Origin: Spirochaetia bacterium
GTDB taxonomy: Bacteria > Spirochaetota > Spirochaetia > Treponematales > Breznakiellaceae
DNA: 10,351 nucleotides
Assembly: GCA_025997655.1 (NCBI GenBank)
Contig: BNUW01000089.1
Span: 1-10,351 of the forward strand
Direction of reading: 5' to 3'
The position numbers were made by a program, and so were the translations under genes. Positions 5,815-10,351 of the stretch are shown piece after piece (positions within the stretch are counted from its first letter, which is position 1; each line of letters begins with the position of its first letter). Under the pieces are notes generated by a model. It worked only from the letters and a program-made list of their open reading frames with translations, ran no database searches and was not told the DNA's origin.

Positions 5815-6657
5815 TTACCGGCGCCGGAGAACCCGCACCGCTCCGGCGGCAAGAAAGACTACACCCGCCAGTATCACTACCATTGCCCCCACGGGGAGAT
5901 CAAAGCTCCAGCCCAGGACCAGCCCCCCGGCGGAAAACAGTGCCGCCGCGATGCAGCTCGTGAGCATCATTCCCCCCAGGCTCCGGGCGAAGTACCCCGC
6001 CGTTCCCGCCGGCAGGGTGAGCATGGCGATTACCATTACTATTCCTACGAAAGTTTGTAGTAATACTATTGCAGCGGCGGTAACGATGAGCAGGCCCAGG
6101 AAGATCGCGTTGGTGGGTACCCCCCGGACACGGGCGAACTCCTCGTCAAAGGCGCAGGCCTTGAGCTGGGGGTAGAAGCGCCAGGCCAGGAAGAGGACCA
6201 GCACATCCAGCGCCGCCATGAGCAGGAGGTCCCGGTTTGAGATGAGGAGGATGTTGCCAAAGAGGTAACTGGAGGGGTCCGTGTATCCCGCGGTCTTGGC
6301 CATGAAGAGTACCCCGATGCTCATTCCGATGGCCCAGATGGCGTTAATCACCGTATCCTCCCGCTGCTTGGCCTTCAGTGATACTGCGCCGATGATGAGT
6401 GCGGAGAGTACCGCGAAGATCAGCGCCCCCGCGATGGGGGGAAAGCCGGGGATGATCAAGGCCTGCGAAAGGTAAAGGGCCATGCCGATTCCCCCCAGCA
6501 CCGCATGGGAGATGGCCCCCGCAAGGCTGGCAATGCGGCGCACCGTGACCATCGCCCCCAGTACTCCGAAGAGCACCGACGAAAGAAGCCCCGCAAAAAG
6601 GGCGTTCCGGATAAAGGGGAATGCGGGGTTAAGGAGTGCATCGAAGAAGCTTATCAT
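5815..6657 (-). CDS. znuB: Zinc/manganese ABC transporter, membrane permease
   Basis: This 280-aa polytopic protein is the channel subunit of a metal importer of the ABC-3 family (ZnuB/MntB/TroC type). It shows the family's hydrophobic layout with about eight or nine membrane spans. Typical segments are GAMVTVRRIASLAGAISHAV (34-53), the region around the first cytoplasmic loops, VNAIWAIGMSIGVLF-like residues near 103-118, and a cytoplasmic loop with FDEEFARVRGVP around 170-181 that contacts the ATPase. The ATG directly follows the TGA of the ATPase gene, giving tight coupling in the order binding protein, ATPase, permease. The length is normal for the family. Whether the metal is Zn, Mn or Fe cannot be read from the permease, so the symbol is a best guess. 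Confidence 0.9.
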   Translation of the reverse strand: MISFFDALLNPAFPFIRNALFAGLLSSVLFGVLGAMVTVRRIASLAGAISHAVLGGIGMALYLSQALIIPGFPPIAGALIFAVLSALIIGAVSLKAKQREDTVINAIWAIGMSIGVLFMAKTAGYTDPSSYLFGNILLISNRDLLLMAALDVLVLFLAWRFYPQLKACAFDEEFARVRGVPTNAIFLGLLIVTAAAIVLLQTFVGIVMVIAMLTLPAGTAGYFARSLGGMMLTSCIAAALFSAGGLVLGWSFDLPVGAMVVILAGVVFLAAGAVRVLRRR

Positions 6658-7407
6658 TCAGTATCCTTCCGGATCGCATTGATCACCAGGTATGCTTTCC
6701 CCGTGGATGACACGGGCCACCCCCGCTACATCCGCTTCGGTACGGTGCTGGACAATGCCATACCCCGCTTCCCGGCTCCCCATGCAGAGCACCCGGTCGG
6801 TCAGGGCGGACACAAAGCCTGTGTCGTGGGTCACGATGAGGATGGTAGTGGCGCCCTTGAGCCTGCCAAGGGTGGTAAAAAGCCGGTCCTCACTTTCCCG
6901 GTCCATGTTGGCGGTGGGCTCGTCCAGGATGAGGATCTCCGGCTGCACCGCCAGGGCCCGGGCTACCAGGACCCTTCGCCGCTGCCCGCCGGAAAGCGCC
7001 CTATAGGGCCGGTTCGCCAGGTCGGTGATTTCCGCCTGCTCCAGGGCATCTTCCACGGCGGCTTTGTCCAGGGCGTTGAACCTCCGGGAAAGGCCGACGA
7101 GGCGGCCCATCTTCACCGCCTCCCGTACCGAGATGGGGAAGGCCGGGTCGTAGGCGGACTGCTGGGGCACATAGCCCATCCGGCTCCTTGTACCCTCAAT
7201 TGTTCCCGACAGGGGCTGTTCCAGGCCCAGGATCAGCTTGAGCACAGTTGTTTTCCCCGAACCGTTGGGCCCCACCAGAGCGATGAATTCCCCCTGGTGT
7301 ATGTGGAAGCCGGCGTTTTCCAGGACCTTGATAGGCCCGTAGGAAAAGGAGACCCGGTCGAACCGGAGACTTATCTTTCTATTAATAGGGTGTGCAGGGT
7401 GGTTCAT
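6658..7407 (-). CDS. znuC: Zinc/manganese ABC transporter, ATP-binding protein
   Basis: The 249-aa cytoplasmic ATPase powers the metal importer. All nucleotide-binding motifs are present: Walker A GPNGSGKTT (46-54), Q-loop YVPQQSA (79-85), signature LSGGQRRR (138-145), Walker B ILILDEPT (158-165), D-loop ANMD (166-169) and switch histidine VTHD (192-195). The N-terminal ten residues before the beta-strand are slightly long but have no obvious role. Its ATG shares four bases (ATGA) with the stop of the binding-protein gene and its stop abuts the permease ATG, so the three proteins should be made in balance from one message. Relatives include ZnuC, MntA/TroB and SitB; the family alone does not fix the metal. 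Confidence 0.93.
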   Translation of the reverse strand: MNHPAHPINRKISLRFDRVSFSYGPIKVLENAGFHIHQGEFIALVGPNGSGKTTVLKLILGLEQPLSGTIEGTRSRMGYVPQQSAYDPAFPISVREAVKMGRLVGLSRRFNALDKAAVEDALEQAEITDLANRPYRALSGGQRRRVLVARALAVQPEILILDEPTANMDRESEDRLFTTLGRLKGATTILIVTHDTGFVSALTDRVLCMGSREAGYGIVQHRTEADVAGVARVIHGESIPGDQCDPEGY

Positions 7408-8300
7408 GGCCGCGTCTCCCCGAGGATTTCACCCATGGATCGGATGTTGGCGATCCAGTCCGGGGCCAGGGGATCCAGGGGAGCAAGGACCGCCCCCGCC
7501 GCATCGGCTATAGCTTGGGCCGTGTGGACCGGAAACTGAGCCTGGACAAAGATTGCCGCCGGCCGTTCCTGCTTTGCCCGGTCTATCAGTTGGCTCAATA
7601 TCCGGGGGGTGGGCTCCTTGCCGCCGGTCTCCACCGCCTCCTGGATTATGCCGAACTCGTCCAGGAAGTAGCCAAAGGCGGGATGGTACACGAAGACCAC
7701 CGTTCCCCGCAGAGGGGCAAGTTTCTCGCGCAGGACGGCGAATTCCTGGCTTATATCGTCAATGAGATCCCGGTAGTTTGCCCGGTACTCTAACTCATTG
7801 GCGGCGTCCATAGCGATCAATGCTTCCATTATAGAGCCCGCCATAATCTTCGCCGGCTCATACCCCAGCCAAGTGTGCCGGTCTATGGCATCACCATGCA
7901 CATCTTCATCGTCATCCCCCGGGTCAAGGTTTCGGAACCGCACACCCTGGGTTCCATCAACAATGGTAAGGTTCGGGAAAATTGTCTCAATCTTAGGCCG
8001 GAGCCCAAGCTCAAACTCCGTGCCCGAAAGGACCCAGACCTTCGCGGCGGCCAGGTCTGCCATCTGTTTAGGGGTGGGCTCATAGCTATGGGGTTCCTGG
8101 CCGGGCCCCACCAAGGTCATGATACGGACCCGGTCCCCGGCAATGCGGGAAGCAAAGTACTGTTGGGGGAGGATGCTCACCACCAGGACAGGGCGGTCAT
8201 CGGTCTTACCGGCGGCCTTTTTCATCCCGCACCCGGCAAGGCCGGCAACAAGAAGGATAAACAGGGGGAGGCGCCATAAAGGTGAGGGACCGCGTTTCAT
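7404..8300 (-). CDS. znuA: Zinc/manganese-binding lipoprotein of the ABC importer
   Basis: This 298-aa lipoprotein captures the metal outside the cytoplasmic membrane. A basic N-terminus, a hydrophobic core and the lipobox LAGC (21-24) predict lipidation at C24. The metal ligands typical of cluster A-I proteins are visible: H71 in GQEPHSYEPTP, H142 in DRHTWLGYEPA, H206 in VFVYHPAFGYF and D276 in PLDPLAPDW. The loop before H142 (LDPGDDDEDVHGD, 125-137) is strongly acidic with a single His, whereas many ZnuA proteins have a His-rich loop. Three His plus one Asp fits ZnuA-like zinc sites, but Mn-binding relatives cannot be excluded. It is the first gene of the three-gene operon. Only a weak GAGA lies before the ATG. 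The repeat array starts 70 bases upstream, so the promoter lies within or next to the repeats. Confidence 0.9.
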   Translation of the reverse strand: MKRGPSPLWRLPLFILLVAGLAGCGMKKAAGKTDDRPVLVVSILPQQYFASRIAGDRVRIMTLVGPGQEPHSYEPTPKQMADLAAAKVWVLSGTEFELGLRPKIETIFPNLTIVDGTQGVRFRNLDPGDDDEDVHGDAIDRHTWLGYEPAKIMAGSIMEALIAMDAANELEYRANYRDLIDDISQEFAVLREKLAPLRGTVVFVYHPAFGYFLDEFGIIQEAVETGGKEPTPRILSQLIDRAKQERPAAIFVQAQFPVHTAQAIADAAGAVLAPLDPLAPDWIANIRSMGEILGETRP

Positions 8301-8370
8301 TGTTCTCTACTTTAACCTGACTTTGGGGCTTCTTCAAGGTCGTGGCCATTTGCGAAACAATGACAATGGA

Positions 8371-8593
8371 CCGAATGCATCCCTCCCCCATCGTTCGGCG
8401 AAATAGTGGCGGCGTCAGCGGAGGGAAAGGGGCATGACAGGCCGAATGCATCCCCCCACACCGTTCGGCGAAATAGTGTGGGCGCTGCGGACGGGGTGGG
8501 GCATGACGTGCCGAATGCATCTCCCCCCCATACCGTTCGGCGAAATAGTGGCGGCGTCAGCGGAGGGAAAGGGGCATGACAGGCCGAATGCAT
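8371..8593. repeat. Tandem array of about 71-bp hairpin repeats
   Basis: CCGAATGCAT recurs at 8371, 8442, 8511 and 8584, a spacing of 71, 69 and 73 bases. Each unit also carries GTTCGGCGAAATAGTG, so GCCGAA and TTCGGC can pair into a short stem. The 59-base segments at 8393-8451 and 8535-8593 are identical, while the middle unit differs in its central part, giving an A-B-A order. Unit length is not a multiple of three, so the open frames here repeat the same peptides in different frames and are not real genes. The array fills most of the 410-base gap between the two ABC operons. It resembles dispersed REP-like elements. Confidence 0.9.
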
Positions 8594-8678
8594 TTGGGCC
8601 TCTCTGCGTACGGAGACCTATTCGGGCCCCCTGGGGCCGGGCTCCGGGAGCAGGTTCCCCCAACAGCATTTGGACGGG
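8594..8678. other. GC-rich spacer with small hairpin between array and ABC gene
   Basis: GGCCCC-CT-GGGGCC at 8625-8638 can form a tight 6-bp hairpin. CCCCAACAGCAT (8658-8669) repeats the bases that encode the end of the neighbouring ATPase (8714-8725). No coding frame is convincing here. Confidence 0.5.
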
Positions 8679-8696
8679 CATGCCCCTTTCCCTCCG
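8679..8696. repeat. Inverted partial copy of the array unit
   Basis: CATGCCCCTTTCCCTCCG is the exact reverse complement of array segments 8419-8436 and 8561-8578. The array is thus flanked on the side of the X4 operon by an opposing fragment, and the RNA from 8561 to 8696 could fold into a long hairpin that may end or protect the upstream operon's message. Confidence 0.85.
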
Positions 8697-8710
8697 TTTC
8701 TGTCGACAAA

Positions 8711-9520
8711 TCACCCCAACAGCATCTCATCACTAACCAATTCCCGGTTCTTAATATCCTTAAACCGCTGCACAATATCCTTCGTACTAAGCTTCGCCTT
8801 TTCCGCAGCATCTATGTCGAGGATAATCTCCCCGCCGTCCATCATCAGGAGCCGGTTACCGAACTCCAACGCATGGGTCATATTGTGGGTTATCATCATT
8901 ACGGTGAGGTGATAGTCCGCCGCAAAGCGCAGGGTGAGGTTCATGATCATCTCCGCGTTCCCGGGGTCCAGGGCGGCGGTATGCTCGTCCAGAAGGAGCA
9001 GGCTCGGCTTGGACATCACGGCCATGAGCAGGGTCAGCGCCTGCCGCTGGCCGCCGGAGAAAAGTTCCACATTATCGTTGAGCCGATTCTCCAGACCCAT
9101 CTCCAGGGTACGCAGGTTGTCACGGAAGTAATCCCGCATGGTGTGGTTCAGGCTGATCCGCAGGCTCTTGTAGCCCTTCTTGTGGCAGATCATCATATTG
9201 TCTTCCAGGCTCATCTTTCCTGCGGTTCCTAAAAGGGGGTTCTGAAAAATCCGCCCGATGTACCGCGCCCGCTTGTATTCCGCTTCATGGGTAATATCCC
9301 GCTCGGTGTTCTTTGCTTCATCCCGAACAAAGACCCGTCCCGCCGTGGGCAGGCAGGTCCCGGCGATGGCATTGTAGAGGGTGGACTTCCCGGCGCCGTT
9401 GGAGCCGATAAGGGTGATAAAGTCCCCGGACTGCACCGTAAGACTAATGTTTTTCAAGGCATGGTTTTCGTCCGGCGTCCCCCGGTTAAAGATCATGTCA
9501 AGATTTTCAATCCTAACCAT
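8711..9520 (-). CDS. ABC transporter ATP-binding protein, X4 (tryptophan/tyrosine-type) family
   Basis: This 269-aa ATPase shows Walker A GSNGAGKST (39-47), Q-loop IFQNP (91-95), signature FSGGQRQ (154-160), Walker B LLLLDEHTAALDP (174-186) and switch histidine THN (211-213). The DEH in place of DEP after Walker B is, as I recall it, characteristic of the family annotated as a putative tryptophan/tyrosine transport ATPase that pairs with an X4 permease and an ABC-substrate-binding lipoprotein. It overlaps the stop of the permease gene by 8 bases, with no strong ribosome binding site, so translation is probably coupled. The gene ends 17 bases from the inverted copy of the repeat unit. The substrate is inferred only from family annotation and may be another small solute. 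Confidence 0.88.
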   Translation of the reverse strand: MVRIENLDMIFNRGTPDENHALKNISLTVQSGDFITLIGSNGAGKSTLYNAIAGTCLPTAGRVFVRDEAKNTERDITHEAEYKRARYIGRIFQNPLLGTAGKMSLEDNMMICHKKGYKSLRISLNHTMRDYFRDNLRTLEMGLENRLNDNVELFSGGQRQALTLLMAVMSKPSLLLLDEHTAALDPGNAEMIMNLTLRFAADYHLTVMMITHNMTHALEFGNRLLMMDGGEIILDIDAAEKAKLSTKDIVQRFKDIKNRELVSDEMLLG

Positions 9521-10351
9521 GGCGGTCTCGATGGGGCCTACTGTGTCCCCGTTGGGAAATGATGATGCAGAGGATGATTAGTAATCCGGTGATCAGTTTA
9601 AGATCATTGGCGGTCATGTGGATGTAGTAGCCGTAGTTCCGGGCGAGGTACATAAGCGCCCGGTACAGGACCGAGCCAAGGATGACCCGGAGTGTAAGTA
9701 CGCTGATGCGGTTGGACCGGATGAGGAATTCCCCAATCATCAGTGATGCTAAGCCCGACACGATCATGCCGCTTCCCAGGCCCACATCGGCAAAGCCCTG
9801 GTACATGGCGGCGAAGGAGCCCGAGATTGCCACCATGCCGTTTGCCAGACAGATGCCGCATATCTTGAGCACGTCCGGGTTCATGCCCTGGGAAATGACC
9901 AGTTGGGGATTGGCCCCCAATGCGCCGACGGAGAGGCCGAAGTCGGTGGTGAAGAAGAGGTCCAGCAACACCTTGATGAGCAACACTACCAGTGCGCAAA
10001 GAATTACCTGAGCAATGCCGGGGGACATGAAAGCCCCTGTCCATTCGCCCAGCCGGGTAAAGAGGGTGGGGACCCGAAGGAGGGACAGGTTTGCCCGGCC
10101 ACCCATGACCCGCAGATTTACTGAGTAAAGCATGGTCATGGTGAGTATCCCCGAAAGCAGGTCGGGGATCTTAAGCCGGGTATGGATCAGGGCGGTAACC
10201 AGCCCCGCCAATGCGCCCCCCAAAAAAGCAATGGCAATGGCGGCAGTCGGCGGCAAGCCCTTGATGAGCATCACCGCCATGATAGCCGCCCCCAGGGGGA
10301 AGGACCCGTCAACGGTCATATCCGCAAAGTTCAGCACCCGAAAGGTAAGGA
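9513..10351 (-). CDS. ABC transporter permease, X4 (tryptophan/tyrosine-type) family, 5' end outside window
   Basis: About 278 residues of a polytopic permease are visible. The frame is open to the window edge and reads LTFRVLNFADMTVDGSFPLG, the conserved near-N-terminal block of this permease family, so a GTG at 10337 within it is unlikely to be the start and some 20-25 residues lie outside. Hydrophobic spans fill the protein (for instance GAAIMAVMLIKGLPPTAAIA and LLIILCIIIS near the end). A conserved cytoplasmic loop around LGANPQLVISQGMNPDVLKI probably touches the ATPase. It is followed directly by its ATPase gene (8-base overlap). The substrate-binding protein of the system is not in the window and may lie upstream of the permease. 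The family resembles branched-chain amino-acid permeases. Confidence 0.88.
   Translation of the reverse strand, partial: LTFRVLNFADMTVDGSFPLGAAIMAVMLIKGLPPTAAIAIAFLGGALAGLVTALIHTRLKIPDLLSGILTMTMLYSVNLRVMGGRANLSLLRVPTLFTRLGEWTGAFMSPGIAQVILCALVVLLIKVLLDLFFTTDFGLSVGALGANPQLVISQGMNPDVLKICGICLANGMVAISGSFAAMYQGFADVGLGSGMIVSGLASLMIGEFLIRSNRISVLTLRVILGSVLYRALMYLARNYGYYIHMTANDLKLITGLLIILCIIISQRGHSRPHRDRHG

Noticed and set aside
5815..6175. Plus-strand open frames opposite the permease gene
   Set aside because: They are Arg/Pro-rich shadows of the permease coding sequence on the other strand.
6505..7539. 344-codon plus-strand frame opposite the ATPase and permease genes
   Set aside because: It runs antisense across two clearly conserved ABC genes and shows no domain or start signal.
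8309..8337. Possible promoter for the metal importer (TTGAAG, 17 bases, TAAAGT on the minus strand)
   Set aside because: Each box matches consensus at only four of six bases, and transcription would start almost at the ATG, leaving no room for a ribosome binding site.
8347..8370. Imperfect palindrome ahead of the metal-importer operon as a Zur or Fur box
   Set aside because: Only the outer five bases (CCATT/AATGG) pair, and it does not match the boxes I know well enough to claim.
8371..8593. CRISPR array
   Set aside because: The units are nearly continuous repeats without unique spacers, differ in length, and there are no cas genes.
8312..8714. Several overlapping open frames of 84-104 codons in the repeat array
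   Set aside because: They translate the same repeat unit in successive frames because the unit length is not a multiple of three. They have no ribosome binding sites and no known domains.

Overview
The window looks like a spirochaete chromosome, most probably a Treponema of the termite-gut type. This is an inference: the XRE regulator, the two small antitoxin-like proteins, the DUF4143 ATPase remnant and the X4-type ABC transporter are all of kinds I associate with that group. No rRNA or tRNA is present to settle it. Moderately GC-rich, tightly packed transporter operons on the right (5815-10351) contrast with a more AT-rich left and middle (2280-4110 and 5226-5760) full of gene fragments and repeats.

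Layout. Positions 1-101 are window edge with nothing identifiable. At 102-589 (minus) an XRE-type repressor gene overlaps a 49-codon unrecognised gene. They diverge from a plus-strand pair: an MBOAT O-acyltransferase (742-2271) and a membrane-anchored SGNH-like protein (2287-3186), probably together O-acylating an unidentified envelope glycan. The divergent intergenic region carries four evenly phased GCAAWTGC sites and a 36-bp palindrome.

From 3187 to 4422 lies a patch of selfish or decayed genes. A complete antitoxin/PIN-toxin pair has its own near-perfect promoter and sits between two 91-bp direct repeats, the left one being the 3' end of the SGNH gene. After it come a 19-bp perfect palindrome and an AAA-ATPase/DUF4143 gene from which nearly all of the middle has been lost. 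A minus-strand, active-site-degenerate metallo-beta-lactamase-fold gene follows (4425-5225). Next are hairpin repeats, what looks like the 5' end of a group II intron just downstream of a hairpin, and a truncated antitoxin gene whose 3' end reads into the antisense of that intron fragment.

The right half is minus strand: a complete zinc/manganese-type ABC importer (binding lipoprotein, ATPase, permease; genes overlapping or abutting), a 71-bp-period tandem repeat array (8371-8593), and the ATPase and truncated permease of an X4 (tryptophan/tyrosine-type) ABC importer running off the window. The best leads for a second look are the repeat-bounded toxin-antitoxin insertion, the phased operator array, the intron scar and the hairpin array. 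I see no evidence for a wholly new multi-gene system.
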